From contig NZ_SACK01000010.1 of NCBI RefSeq assembly GCF_004005815.1, forward strand, positions 42,797-106,796: a stretch of 64,000 nt of DNA. Reading direction: 5' to 3'. Shown here piece by piece: positions 41,663 through 50,697 of this stretch (position 1 is its first letter; every line of letters begins with the position of its first letter). The position numbers and the translations under genes are program-made. The notes below the pieces were generated by a model. That model searched no databases. It saw only the letters and a list, made by a program, of their open reading frames with translations, and was not told the DNA's origin. The DNA is from Mucilaginibacter limnophilus (GTDB lineage Bacteria; Bacteroidota; Bacteroidia; Sphingobacteriales; Sphingobacteriaceae).

Positions 41663-42969
41663 ACTGGCTGTATTACCTGCTTGAAGCAAACATTTATTTA
41701 AACGTGTTTTATCTGGCGTATTACCTGCTTTTAAGCAGAGATACGCATTACAATCTTAACCGTGCTTACCTGCTGTGCATATGCTGCGTGGCGCCGATAC
41801 TACCATTACTGCAAATTGGTGTATTAAAGCCTTTTCAAGAGCAAAGCGTAACCACTTCATACATAAATCAGGCAACAAGCCTTGCTGATATACGACCACC
41901 GGCAGTGCATTCTTTCAACTGGCAGGATACTATTCTTTACTTGTACGTAGCAGGCGTTGTTGTTACTATAGCGTTACTCGCCATTAAATTGATTAGACTA
42001 TATCAGCTAAGCGCGGTTAATGTTCATCATACAGGTAACGGTTATAAAATAGTGTATCTGGAAAGCCAGAATACTGCGTTTTCATTTTTTAATAACCTAT
42101 TTATCAGCACGCAAGTAACTGATATCAATACAATCATACAGCACGAGCAAGTACACATAAGGCAGAAGCACTCGGTGGATATTTTATTTACCGAGATAAT
42201 AAAAATTGTGTTTTGGTTTAATCCCTTGGTGTATCTACTCCAAAACAGTCTTAAAATTCAGCACGAATACATTGCAGATGAGGAAACCGCAGGTAACGAT
42301 AACCTTGCTTACTCAACTTTCCTGGTTAATAATGCTTACGGACTAAGTGGCGGCGCGGTTACTAATTCATTTTTTAATTATAAACTTCTAAAAAAGAGGA
42401 TAATCATGTTAAACAAACAACGTTCGGGTAAGTTAGCCAGGCTAAAGTACCTACTGACAGTGCCGCTGTGCGCGGGCATGCTGTGTGCATCAACACTGTC
42501 TTTCAGCAAAAATTATGGGGTGGATTTGCTGCCGCGACAAGTAAAGGCAATTAAGGCAGCTCCGGCATCACCTGATACCGTACCTCAACCACCAACGGTT
42601 ACATCAGTAAGGCGTAGCGATAAGCCGCTTAATGAATTATTTAATCACATTGCCAAAACTGTAACATATCCGGCACAGGCACGGGAAAAAAAGGTAGCCG
42701 GAACTGTTTGGGTAAAGTTTTCGCTGAGCAGCGAAGGTGTAATTCGGGACATCAAAATTGATAAAAGTGTAGGCAGCGGTTTAGATGAAGCGGTAATAAA
42801 ATCAATGAAAAGCTTTACCGGCATTATTGCTAAAAAATCGGGTCCGGTTACATTTCCGGTAACATTCAAATTAATGAATAAAGATAACAAACCAGTTGGC
42901 GAATCAAAATCTGAACTATCCGAAAATGACCAATATAGCGGTGTTGTTGTGGTTGGCTTTGTAAAATAA
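41659..42969 (+). CDS. BlaR1-like M56 metallopeptidase with C-terminal TonB domain
   Basis: 436 residues. Four transmembrane helices frame an M56 zinc peptidase: WLYYLLEANIYLNVFYLAYYLL at the N-terminus (shown as WLYYLLEANIYL), one near residues 92-112, the active site HEQVH at 162-166 with a following Glu in EYIADEE, and one near 272-290. Residues about 335-415 are a TonB C-terminal domain (KVAGTVWVKFSLSSEGVI, DEAVIKSMKSF). The penicillin-binding sensor of BlaR1 is absent, so the signal may be sensed through the periplasmic TonB-like domain. Presumed to inactivate the upstream repressor on activation. Confidence 0.88.
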   Translation: MNWLYYLLEANIYLNVFYLAYYLLLSRDTHYNLNRAYLLCICCVAPILPLLQIGVLKPFQEQSVTTSYINQATSLADIRPPAVHSFNWQDTILYLYVAGVVVTIALLAIKLIRLYQLSAVNVHHTGNGYKIVYLESQNTAFSFFNNLFISTQVTDINTIIQHEQVHIRQKHSVDILFTEIIKIVFWFNPLVYLLQNSLKIQHEYIADEETAGNDNLAYSTFLVNNAYGLSGGAVTNSFFNYKLLKKRIIMLNKQRSGKLARLKYLLTVPLCAGMLCASTLSFSKNYGVDLLPRQVKAIKAAPASPDTVPQPPTVTSVRRSDKPLNELFNHIAKTVTYPAQAREKKVAGTVWVKFSLSSEGVIRDIKIDKSVGSGLDEAVIKSMKSFTGIIAKKSGPVTFPVTFKLMNKDNKPVGESKSELSENDQYSGVVVVGFVK

Positions 42970-42971
42970 CC

Positions 42972-43598
42972 CTATCCCTTTACATATATAACCTGCTTAG
43001 TCTCGAAGAAATCTTCGCCGAAGTAATCTTTGAGATGGTATTGCCGTACGGTTAAACCCGATTCGGCAATTTCTTGTTCAAGGTCGCCCCCTTTTAAATA
43101 CAGTATTCCGCTGGGCAAGGTATTACCGGTACTTTTGCTAAACTTGTTTTTCACCCAGGGATAGAACTCCCCTAACCGCGTTACCGCCCTTGATACTACA
43201 AAGTCGAACTTTTCTTTTATGTCTTCAGCACGTGCGTGTGATGCTTTAATGTTAGTTAAGCCTAAAGCGGTGGCCACTCCGGTTACTACTTTTATCTTTT
43301 TCCCAATAGAGTCAACCAAATGAAACTGCGTTTCGGGGAACATAATAGCCAGCGGAATACCCGGGAAGCCACCGCCTGTACCCACATCAAGCACCTTTTC
43401 GCCCGGCTTAAAGGTCATAACTTTTGCTATGCCAAGTGAGTGCAGCACATGCCGCTCAAGCAACTGGTCGATATCTTTACGTGATATTACATTGATCTGG
43501 CTGTTCCAGTGTTCGTATAAGGCAGGCAGCTGATCATATTGTGCCAGCTGTTCTTGTGTAAGTTGAGGAAAGTATTTGGCTATCAGTTCAGATGTCAT
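42972..43598 (-). CDS. rsmG: 16S rRNA (guanine(527)-N7)-methyltransferase
   Basis: 208 residues, AdoMet-dependent. VLDVGTGGGFPGIPLAIM is the GidB/RsmG motif I, followed by FHLVDSIGKKIKVV and VVSRAVTRLGEF. It methylates G527 of 16S rRNA; loss of RsmG gives low-level streptomycin resistance in other bacteria. The gene overlaps the sigma factor by 11 nt upstream, so it is translated as the last gene of a three-gene minus-strand unit, and it converges with the M56 gene at a 2-nt gap. Confidence 0.95.
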   Translation of the reverse strand: MTSELIAKYFPQLTQEQLAQYDQLPALYEHWNSQINVISRKDIDQLLERHVLHSLGIAKVMTFKPGEKVLDVGTGGGFPGIPLAIMFPETQFHLVDSIGKKIKVVTGVATALGLTNIKASHARAEDIKEKFDFVVSRAVTRLGEFYPWVKNKFSKSTGNTLPSGILYLKGGDLEQEIAESGLTVRQYHLKDYFGEDFFETKQVIYVKG

Positions 43599-44193
43599 CC
43601 CTGTTATAACGGTTTATAATGTTACCCAGCAGGTAACGTGCGCGGAAAAGCTGTGCCTTAACAGTACCCAAAGGCAGGTCGAGGTGCTGGGCAATTTCCT
43701 CGTACGATAACTCGTCAAAATAGCGCAGCGTTATCAAATTCCGGTAGCGCAGAGGCAACCCTTCTATCAGGCTACGCAACTCTTTGGTTTGCTGTTTTTT
43801 TATTGACGTTTCTTCAGGATTAAGCGTGTCCGATTTAATTTGTAATGGCAATTCGTCCCCGTCATCATCCATCATGCCGTGTATCGACATGGTGTTGAGC
43901 TTTTTTTTGCGGATAAAATCAATACAATTATTAGTAGCCACCCTGAACAGCCATGTACTGAAAGCGTAGTCAGGTTGATATTTGTCCAGCTTTTCGAAGG
44001 CTTTTGCAAAGGTTTCTACCATGATATCCATGGCGTCTTCTTTGTTATTCACCATCTTCAATATCATAAAATAGATAGAATCTTTATACCTGACCATCAG
44101 ATCGGCATAAGCCTTTTGGTCGCCCTGCCTTGCACGAAGTACCAGTTGGAAATCGTTCTTCGCATTCTCGGTAAAATTGGAGTTTATTTCCAT
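43588..44193 (-). CDS. RNA polymerase sigma factor, ECF type
   Basis: 201 residues. Sigma region 2 at FQLVLRARQGDQKAYADLMVRY and AFSTWLFRVATNNCIDFIRKKK (split here as YAFSTWLFRVATNNCIDF), and region 4 at LRYRNLITLRYFDELSYEEI with the DNA-binding helix LGTVKAQLFRARYLL. No anti-sigma factor gene is adjacent, unlike most ECF loci. It overlaps a glycosyltransferase gene by 10 nt and rsmG by 11 nt, so it is made together with both. A housekeeping or envelope-stress ECF sigma is likely; the regulon is unknown. Confidence 0.9.
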   Translation of the reverse strand: MEINSNFTENAKNDFQLVLRARQGDQKAYADLMVRYKDSIYFMILKMVNNKEDAMDIMVETFAKAFEKLDKYQPDYAFSTWLFRVATNNCIDFIRKKKLNTMSIHGMMDDDGDELPLQIKSDTLNPEETSIKKQQTKELRSLIEGLPLRYRNLITLRYFDELSYEEIAQHLDLPLGTVKAQLFRARYLLGNIINRYNRDDI

Positions 44194-45344
44194 CGGGTAG
44201 TTTTTATAAATGATCCGATAAGCCCAAAGACATTCAGATAAACATAGTATATCAGGTCTAACAATGGTAAATAAAACAACAAATCTTTACCCCCGATGGT
44301 TTTAAAAGCTTTGTTATATATAAATAGCTGCGTTAAAAGCCTTATAAGGTACAACCCAATCGCCAATATAGGCTCAAATTTGAAAATAAGGCAAAGCGCA
44401 AGCAAAATATAAAATAAAAATCCACTTAGTGCCTCCCAGCTGAGCATCCGGCGGTGATGGTTTTTATATAATCTGCCTACACCCATGTGCCTTGTTTTTT
44501 GCCGGTACCAGCCGCTCCAGGTGGTTTTGGCATGGGTGTACATAAAGCTTTCGGGGTGTACTTCTACAACCGTATTGGTGCTTGTTGTATTCTGATTAAC
44601 GAAAAGATCATCGTCACCTGACAGTACATGCATATGCGCTGCAAAGCCCTTATTAGCAAAAAACAGCGTTTTAGTGTAAGCCAGATTCCGCCCTACGCCC
44701 ATGTAAGCATCGCCGCCCATGGCTGCAGAAAGATAGCTTATGGCCGTTTTAAGTGTCTCGAAACGACTAAAGCCATTGAGAATTCCCTTAACCTTATAAA
44801 ATGGTGAATACCCTAAAATTATTTGTGTAGATGCTGTAAAGTTAGCCGCCATACGGGCTATCCACTTATCTGACGCGGGTGTACAATCAGCATCGGTAAA
44901 TAACAAATGTTCATTTTTTGCGGCTTTTATTCCTAAGGTAAGGGCGAACTTTTTACCGGTTTTAAAGCGGACATGCTCAGTAATAGTTACTACTTTTAAG
45001 TGTGGATACCTGCCCTGCATCTCTAAAAGCAGCAGATCTGATTCATCAACCGAGCAATCATTCACTACAATTACTTCAAAATCCGGGTAATCCTGCTCAA
45101 GTATCAGCGGCAAATTATACTTCAGATTGTTCTCCTCATTACGTGCGCTGATGATGACTGAAACCGGGATATCTGCCTTTTGCAATTGCTGTACGGGCTT
45201 ATACCAGGCCAGCCGGCCATGGTTGTTAGCGATATAATACAGCTGACTTATAAAACAAATTTGAAAGAAAAGAAATAAAGCGTCGTAGAGATACGTTTCC
45301 AAGTAAAAAAATTTACCCGCAAAGTTGCTAAAATCCGTCCGCAT
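44184..45344 (-). CDS. Family 2 glycosyltransferase, membrane-bound
   Basis: 386 residues. N-terminal hydrophobic anchor (DALFLFFQICFISQLYYI), GT-A domain with VSVIISARNEENNL, the metal-binding DADC (LLFTDADCTPAS) and GDDDLF, then two or more C-terminal transmembrane helices (LSGFLFYILLALCLIF, LFYLPLLDLIYYVYL). Layout fits processive or lipid-linked sugar transferases such as those making surface polysaccharide. First gene of the unit with the sigma factor and rsmG. Sugar and acceptor cannot be told. Confidence 0.85.
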   Translation of the reverse strand: MRTDFSNFAGKFFYLETYLYDALFLFFQICFISQLYYIANNHGRLAWYKPVQQLQKADIPVSVIISARNEENNLKYNLPLILEQDYPDFEVIVVNDCSVDESDLLLLEMQGRYPHLKVVTITEHVRFKTGKKFALTLGIKAAKNEHLLFTDADCTPASDKWIARMAANFTASTQIILGYSPFYKVKGILNGFSRFETLKTAISYLSAAMGGDAYMGVGRNLAYTKTLFFANKGFAAHMHVLSGDDDLFVNQNTTSTNTVVEVHPESFMYTHAKTTWSGWYRQKTRHMGVGRLYKNHHRRMLSWEALSGFLFYILLALCLIFKFEPILAIGLYLIRLLTQLFIYNKAFKTIGGKDLLFYLPLLDLIYYVYLNVFGLIGSFIKTTRWK

Positions 45345-45394
45345 TAGCTAAACCGACTTGAAAATAAACCCAACGTATAGCCGGACTAATTTCT

Positions 45395-45402
45395 TAATTT
45401 TG
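45395..45402 (+). promoter_or_regulatory. Candidate -7 box for tgt (TAATTTTG)
   Basis: Exact TAnnTTTG match, 12 nt before the tgt ATG. Confidence 0.5.
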
Positions 45403-45414
45403 CGGTCTTTATAA

Positions 45415-46545
45415 ATGAAATTCAGTTTAACAGCACAGGATAAATTATCCAAAGCCCGCGCAGGCGAAATAACCACCGATCACGGCACTATTAAAACCCC
45501 TATTTTTATGCCTGTTGGCACCGCCGGAACAGTAAAGGCTGTACACCAGCGCGAACTTGCCGACGATATAAAAGCACAAATTATATTAGGCAATACCTAC
45601 CATTTATACTTACGCCCGGGTCTCGACATAATTGAACAAGCGGGCGGCCTGCATAAATTTAACGGCTGGGACAAACCTATACTTACCGACAGCGGCGGTT
45701 ATCAGGTGTATTCGCTTACCGAAGTACGTAAAATAAAGGAAGAAGGCGTTACTTTCCGTTCGCATATTGATGGCTCCAAACACTTTTTTACGCCTGAAAA
45801 TGTAATGGATATACAGCGTATTATTGGCGCTGATATCATTATGGCATTTGACGAGTGTACGCCTTACCCGTGCGAATATAACTACGCCAGAAGGTCAATC
45901 GAAATGACTCACCGCTGGCTTAAACGCTGCTGCGACAGGTTTGACAGCACCGAGCCGAAATACGGTTACAGCCAAACACTTTTCCCCATTGTACAGGGGT
46001 CGGTATATAAGGATCTGCGTGTACGTTCGGCGGAAGTTATTGCTTCTTTTGAACGTGAAGGCAACGCAATCGGCGGCCTATCAGTAGGCGAACCGGCTGA
46101 AGAAATGTATGCCATGACAGAGATTGTATGCAATATATTACCCGAGCAAAAACCGCGATATTTAATGGGTGTAGGCACGCCGGTTAATATATTGGAAAAT
46201 ATAGCTTTAGGTATTGATATGTTTGATTGCGTAATGCCAACCCGTAACGCTCGCAATGGTATGCTGTTCACCAAGAACGGTATCATAAACATGCGCAACA
46301 AAAAATGGGAGAATGATTTTTCGCCAATTGAAGCCGACAGCGACCTGTTTGCCGATAAAGCATACACAAAAGCGTACCTGCGGCATTTAATTCATTCGGG
46401 CGAAATACTTGGTGCACAGATAGCAACGTTACATAACCTGCACTTCTATCTTTGGCTGGTTAACGAAGCCCGTGAAAAGATAATTGCCGGCGAATTTTAC
46501 GCCTGGAAAGAAAAAATGGTAAAACAGCTTGGACAAAAACTGTAA
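45415..46545 (+). CDS. tgt: tRNA-guanine transglycosylase (queuine tRNA-ribosyltransferase)
   Basis: 376 residues. Exchanges G34 for preQ1 in tRNAs with GUN anticodons. The core is complete: PVGTAGTVKAVHQRELADD, the nucleophile/acid pair with LTDSGGYQV and DIIMAFDECTPYP, GGLSVGEPAEEM and VMPTRNARNG. Unusual: the C-terminal zinc site of E. coli TGT (three Cys and a His) has no cysteines here; the matching stretch reads PIEADSDLFADKAYTKAYL, with the His kept in TLHNLHFY. First gene of a tightly packed operon with lptF and an EamA transporter (0-nt gaps). Confidence 0.95.
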   Translation: MKFSLTAQDKLSKARAGEITTDHGTIKTPIFMPVGTAGTVKAVHQRELADDIKAQIILGNTYHLYLRPGLDIIEQAGGLHKFNGWDKPILTDSGGYQVYSLTEVRKIKEEGVTFRSHIDGSKHFFTPENVMDIQRIIGADIIMAFDECTPYPCEYNYARRSIEMTHRWLKRCCDRFDSTEPKYGYSQTLFPIVQGSVYKDLRVRSAEVIASFEREGNAIGGLSVGEPAEEMYAMTEIVCNILPEQKPRYLMGVGTPVNILENIALGIDMFDCVMPTRNARNGMLFTKNGIINMRNKKWENDFSPIEADSDLFADKAYTKAYLRHLIHSGEILGAQIATLHNLHFYLWLVNEAREKIIAGEFYAWKEKMVKQLGQKL

Positions 46546-47652
46546 ATGAAAAAGCTTCTGCGCAAATACTTACCGGTTATTGACAGGTATATTATTGGCA
46601 AATACCTCGGTACGTTTACGTTTACATTGATGATTTTCATTGTGATAACGGTGGTATTTGACATCTCCGAGCATATTGATAACTTCCTGCAATCGGGCCG
46701 CTCGGTTAGTGAAATTGCTACCGAATATTACGGTGGTTTTATTCCGTTTTACATGAATATGCTGTCGCCGCTTATCAACTTTTTAGCGGTGATCTTCTTT
46801 ACGGCAAAGATGGCCAATCAAACAGAGATAGTGCCCATACTTACCAGTAAAGCCAGCTTTAACCGCTTTTTAAGGCCATATTTCATATCGGCGACTATTG
46901 TTTTCATCGTATCATTTTACGCCAACGTTTACCTGATACCATATACCAACAGGCTAAAAATTACCTTTGAAAACGAGAATGGTTTTAACGGAAATGACGA
47001 CCCTACCCGCAGCGAGGTACACATGCAGATCAGCAAAAACACCTACGTTTACCTGCAAAATTTTGATAAAACCATTAACACCGGCTACACTTTTGTACTG
47101 GAAAAATTTGACGGCGATCAGCTGCGTGAGAAGCTGACATCAGACAGGATTGTGTACGATTCACTGAAGAAAAAGTGGTCAATAATGAATCCTGATATAC
47201 GTTATGTAAATGGTTTAAAGGAAAGTTTGGTACAGCGCGGGATGCAAAAAGATACCGCTTTAGACATGCATCCAACCGACTTTATCAAGATTGATAACGA
47301 GTATACGGCCATGCCGCTGCATGAAATTAATGCCACAATTGAGAAAGAAAAGCTGCGTCGGCCCGAGGTTTTACCATCAATTTACTACGAAAAATACCGC
47401 CGGTTTGTGTACCCTTTATCTACTTATGTACTCACTTTAATAGGCGTCGCACTGTCGTCACGTAAGGTTCGCGGGGGTGTTGGACTACCTTTGGGTATAG
47501 GCATTTTCCTGTGTTTTGCCTACATAGTGGTTGATAAATTTGCTACGGTTTTTGCTATTCAGGGCGGCGTTCCGGCGCTTATAGCGGTGTTTATACCTAA
47601 CGTTTTGTTCGGCCTTCTGGGCTATTACCTGCTTGTAAAAGCACCTAAATAA
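46546..47652 (+). CDS. lptF: LptF/LptG family permease
   Basis: 368 residues. YjgP/YjgQ family: RYIIGKYLGTFTFTLMIFIV at the N-terminus, further transmembrane helices near 60-80 and 105-125, a periplasmic beta-jellyroll in the middle (about 130-265), and three C-terminal helices (LSTYVLTLIGVALSS, GIGIFLCFAYIVV, AVFIPNVLFGLLGYY). It should form the LptB2FG complex that extracts lipopolysaccharide from the inner membrane. Whether it is F or G cannot be told. It starts on the nucleotide after the tgt stop codon. Confidence 0.87.
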   Translation: MKKLLRKYLPVIDRYIIGKYLGTFTFTLMIFIVITVVFDISEHIDNFLQSGRSVSEIATEYYGGFIPFYMNMLSPLINFLAVIFFTAKMANQTEIVPILTSKASFNRFLRPYFISATIVFIVSFYANVYLIPYTNRLKITFENENGFNGNDDPTRSEVHMQISKNTYVYLQNFDKTINTGYTFVLEKFDGDQLREKLTSDRIVYDSLKKKWSIMNPDIRYVNGLKESLVQRGMQKDTALDMHPTDFIKIDNEYTAMPLHEINATIEKEKLRRPEVLPSIYYEKYRRFVYPLSTYVLTLIGVALSSRKVRGGVGLPLGIGIFLCFAYIVVDKFATVFAIQGGVPALIAVFIPNVLFGLLGYYLLVKAPK

Positions 47653-48558
47653 ATGATCGATAAACCTCAATCAACAGGCATAAACAGCAACCTGCTGGTG
47701 CTACATTTCACCGTTTTTATCTGGGGGTTTACAGGCATTTTAGGAGCGCTTATCACCTTGCCTGCGGTGCAGTTGGTATGGTACCGTTTGCTTATTGCGG
47801 TGGTGTCATTATTTCTTTATTTCAGGTATAACAAAACTATTTTTAAAGTAGATAAACGATCACTTTTAACACTGTTTTTTACAGGCGCGTTAGTGGGCGG
47901 ACACTGGATATTATTCTTCGGAGCAATCAAACATTCCACCGTTTCGGTAGGTCTTGTATGCCTGTCATCGGTTACTTTATTCACCGCAGTACTGGAGCCG
48001 CTGATTAATAAAAAGCGTATCTCAAAACTTGAAATCGTCGCCGGTATTTTTATAGTAGTCGGGATTCTGACAATATTCAAATTTGAAACTCAATACACTA
48101 AGGGCATTGCAATGGGATTACTTAGCGCCCTTTTTGCAAGCCTGTTTTCCATCATCAACTCAAAACAGGTGCAGAAACATGACGCTCCGGTAATAGCATT
48201 TTACGAGCTTTCGGGCGCTTTTGTGTGGCTGTCATTATACATGGTTTTCACTGGCGGATTCAATAGCCAGATGCTGATCGGCATATCTGACCTGAGTTAT
48301 TTATTAATACTTGGCACCATTTGCACATCGCTTGCATACGTGGCCGGGGTATCAGTTATGCGCGAAATTTCGGCGTTCAAAGTAGCGCTTATTACCAACC
48401 TCGAGCCTGTATATGGCATCCTTTTGGCGTTTGTTATTTTTGGCGATATGAAGAAAATGACCGCCGGTTTTTGGGTAGGGGCCGCTATTATTTTATCCAC
48501 TATTTTCTTGTTTCCGTTGGTGCGCAAGCAACTGTATGAGCGCCGCCGTACACGTTAA
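47653..48558 (+). CDS. EamA-type drug/metabolite transporter
   Basis: 301 residues, ten predicted transmembrane helices in two EamA repeats (first half to about residue 145, second from about 150). WGFTGILGALITLPAVQLVW near the N-terminus and GTICTSLAYVAGVSVMREI in the second repeat fit the DMT superfamily. Starts at the nucleotide after the lptF stop. Members export amino acids, nucleosides or drugs; the substrate here is not readable. After it comes an 836-nt gap without genes. Confidence 0.88.
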   Translation: MIDKPQSTGINSNLLVLHFTVFIWGFTGILGALITLPAVQLVWYRLLIAVVSLFLYFRYNKTIFKVDKRSLLTLFFTGALVGGHWILFFGAIKHSTVSVGLVCLSSVTLFTAVLEPLINKKRISKLEIVAGIFIVVGILTIFKFETQYTKGIAMGLLSALFASLFSIINSKQVQKHDAPVIAFYELSGAFVWLSLYMVFTGGFNSQMLIGISDLSYLLILGTICTSLAYVAGVSVMREISAFKVALITNLEPVYGILLAFVIFGDMKKMTAGFWVGAAIILSTIFLFPLVRKQLYERRRTR

Positions 48559-49394
48559 TTCTCATCTTTATTTTGTGATAACCTATAGGGTAGGGGATTT
48601 TTAGCATCCGCTACAACCTACTTTTTAGCTCCTGTACGCTCTTCAAATATTTAGACATACAAAACCTCGTTGTAATCTATTTTCATACAACACAGCCAAA
48701 ATTTCAAAATTGGCTTAGTGTTTGATTGTATTTTAGGTATGTGCATAAACTCACACCAAAAATCTGCTTTTTTGTTGGCACAAATTTTTTAAAATACATA
48801 AATTAAAATACTTTTAAATATTTAATAATCAGCGTAGTACAAATTATATCTTTAGTTTAAATACAACTTAATTAAAATTATCAATATCGCCAATTACTAA
48901 TAATTTTAGCATTCATTAAAATCAGACCCATTTACGATGCATAATAAACTAATAATCAAAAACATTTAATTTGTAATCAAAATAAATACTTTGGATTGGA
49001 TTCTTCAGATAAGAAAAAAGGTTAGTGTAATAAACATCAAATTTTAGAATTTAAAATTTAGACGCCGGTAGTGACATTTGTATACGCACTGCTGAAAATT
49101 GGTCTTGAGAAACCAAATTTTCGATGACGTTTTTTTCAATATTTTCGTCGGTCTAAACCTCTTCAAACAACGCGGACACCTTCTATGGAAATTGACATAA
49201 GCCAATAATCTTGCCAATTTTCATGATCAATTTTTGCGATGTAAAACCACCGGCTCGCTCTTACCCGCCACACCCCCATCACAACCATCTTAAAGACATC
49301 AACAGCTCCCGCCATCCGCCTTACACGTACCGCTCCCATTTTTAATACACACATAAATTGCGGATATTGGTTATTCAATAAAACCACATTTGTC
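48559..49394. other. 836-nt AT-rich region without a recognised gene
   Basis: Longest gene-free stretch in the window. It is very A/T-rich up to about 49040 with only a small hairpin near 48694-48714 (GCCAA paired with TTGGC) and a TATCTTTA box (one mismatch to TAnnTTTG) near 48849. The last 230 nt, from about 49160, are more G/C-rich and have an open minus-strand frame whose translation is low in quality. CACATTTG at 49385-49392 stands 2 nt before the next gene's ATG and may be its -7 box. No tRNA, riboswitch or terminator recognised; a non-coding RNA is possible. Confidence 0.4.
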
Positions 49395-49673
49395 ATGAGT
49401 GTAAAAACCATCATCGCTATTATTATTGCCGTGCTCATTACCATTGTTATTATGCAGAACAATGACGAGGTACCTTTCACTATTTTATTCACCAAAACTT
49501 ACGCGTCAAAACTTATCGTACTGGCCGGCATCGCCGTAGCGGCATTTACCCTGGGCGTAATTGTTGGCCGCCCCAAAAAAGTAAAATATGATATCGAACA
49601 ATTTCACGACAGCCAATATCAAAAAGAGAAACCCGATACACTAAGTGACGAAGACAGAGATTACATCAGTTAA
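49395..49673 (+). CDS. LapA/DUF1049-domain small membrane protein
   Basis: 92 residues with two transmembrane helices (TIIAIIIAVLITIVIMQN and LIVLAGIAVAAFTLGVIVG), separated by the NNDEVPFTILF turn that is characteristic of the lipopolysaccharide assembly protein A (DUF1049) family. The C-terminal cytosolic tail is acidic (KEKPDTLSDEDRDYIS). LapA-type proteins take part in envelope biogenesis with LapB, which is not in the window. It lies 6 nt upstream of the dehydrogenase gene, so they are likely co-transcribed. Confidence 0.85.
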   Translation: MSVKTIIAIIIAVLITIVIMQNNDEVPFTILFTKTYASKLIVLAGIAVAAFTLGVIVGRPKKVKYDIEQFHDSQYQKEKPDTLSDEDRDYIS

Positions 49674-49679
49674 TTAATT

Positions 49680-50570
49680 ATGGAAAAAAGAATAGGCTTT
49701 ATAGGCCTCGGGAACCTTGGTATCCCCATGGCCAAAAACTTAATAACCGACGGCTACCACCTGCAGGTTTATAACCGTACAACCTCAAAAGCCAAGGAGC
49801 TTGAACAGGGCTCTATCACCGTTTGCAGCACACCCGCCGAGGCCGCCAGAAATGTTGATTTTGTGATTACCATTTTATCTGAGGATGAGGTGGTGAAGGA
49901 TGCAGTATTGGGTGATAACGGCTTTTTAAAAACCATGCGTCCGGGTGCGCTGCACATCTCCATGAGCACCATTTTGCCCGACACCTCTGAAGAGCTTTTA
50001 GCCATCCATAATGATGCCGGCAGCCGATATCTGGCAGCCCCGGTTTTTGGCCGACCGGAAGCCGCGGCCGCACGCAAACTTTGGATATGCACATCCGGCG
50101 CAGCCGATGTGAAAGAAGCCGCCAAACCGGTGCTGGAAAGTTTGGGCCAGGGCATTATTGATTTTGGTGAAACCACCGGCGGAGCAAACGTGGTAAAGCT
50201 TACCGGAAATTTTATGATCATGGCAGCGCTGGAGACAATGGCCGAGGGCTACACCATTGCCGAGAAAAGCGGCCTCGACCGCAAGCAGGTGGCCGACTTT
50301 TTCAGCTCGACACTTTTTGCCTGTCCGATATTTCAGAACTACGGGAAATTTATTTCGGCAAAGCAATATGAGCCGGTAGCCTTTAAGGCGAAGCTTGGTT
50401 ACAAAGACGCGCGCCTGGCCCTGAAAGTTGCGCAACAAACCGAAACCCCTGCCCCATTGGTTTCACTGGTGCACAACCGTCTGCTTACATCAGTAGCAAA
50501 AGGCAACGGAGACAACAGTGATTGGATTGCCGCGTTCGGCAAAGGTGTGAGTGATGAGGCCGGGGTGTGA
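49680..50570 (+). CDS. NAD(P)-dependent beta-hydroxyacid dehydrogenase
   Basis: 296 residues. N-terminal Rossmann domain with IGFIGLGNLGIPMAKNLI (GxGxxG), the beta-HAD substrate signature appears as SRYLAAPVFGRPEAA, and the catalytic lysine lies in ANVVKLTGNFMI. The all-helical C-terminal dimerisation domain follows. The family includes 3-hydroxyisobutyrate, tartronate-semialdehyde and glyoxylate/succinic-semialdehyde reductases; PVFGRPEAA is like that of the GHB/GLYR subgroup, but the substrate remains open. Follows the LapA-like gene by 6 nt; converges on ispE. Confidence 0.88.
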   Translation: MEKRIGFIGLGNLGIPMAKNLITDGYHLQVYNRTTSKAKELEQGSITVCSTPAEAARNVDFVITILSEDEVVKDAVLGDNGFLKTMRPGALHISMSTILPDTSEELLAIHNDAGSRYLAAPVFGRPEAAAARKLWICTSGAADVKEAAKPVLESLGQGIIDFGETTGGANVVKLTGNFMIMAALETMAEGYTIAEKSGLDRKQVADFFSSTLFACPIFQNYGKFISAKQYEPVAFKAKLGYKDARLALKVAQQTETPAPLVSLVHNRLLTSVAKGNGDNSDWIAAFGKGVSDEAGV

Positions 50571-50587
50571 CCCGTTAATTCAAATTA

Positions 50588-50680
50588 TGTCATTTCGAAC
50601 GACAGAGAGAAATCTTCTGAAAGCAGCCGGATAGTTTTTATGTTGCAGAAGATTTCTCCTCGTTCCTCATCGAAATGACA
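50588..50680. repeat. Intergenic palindromic repeat, TGTCAT family, copy 3
   Basis: Left half TGTCATTTCGAACGACAGAG; right half on the minus strand TGTCATTTCGATGAGGAACG then AGGAGAAATCTTCTGC. Cleanest copy. Lies between the convergent dehydrogenase and ispE genes. Confidence 0.8.
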
Positions 50681-50697
50681 AAAAGAGAAATTTCTCA

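Noticed and set aside
49163..49495. 110-codon minus-strand frame upstream of and overlapping the LapA-like gene
   Set aside because: It is antisense to a good DUF1049 gene and its hydrophobic stretch is just the complement of that gene's membrane helices.
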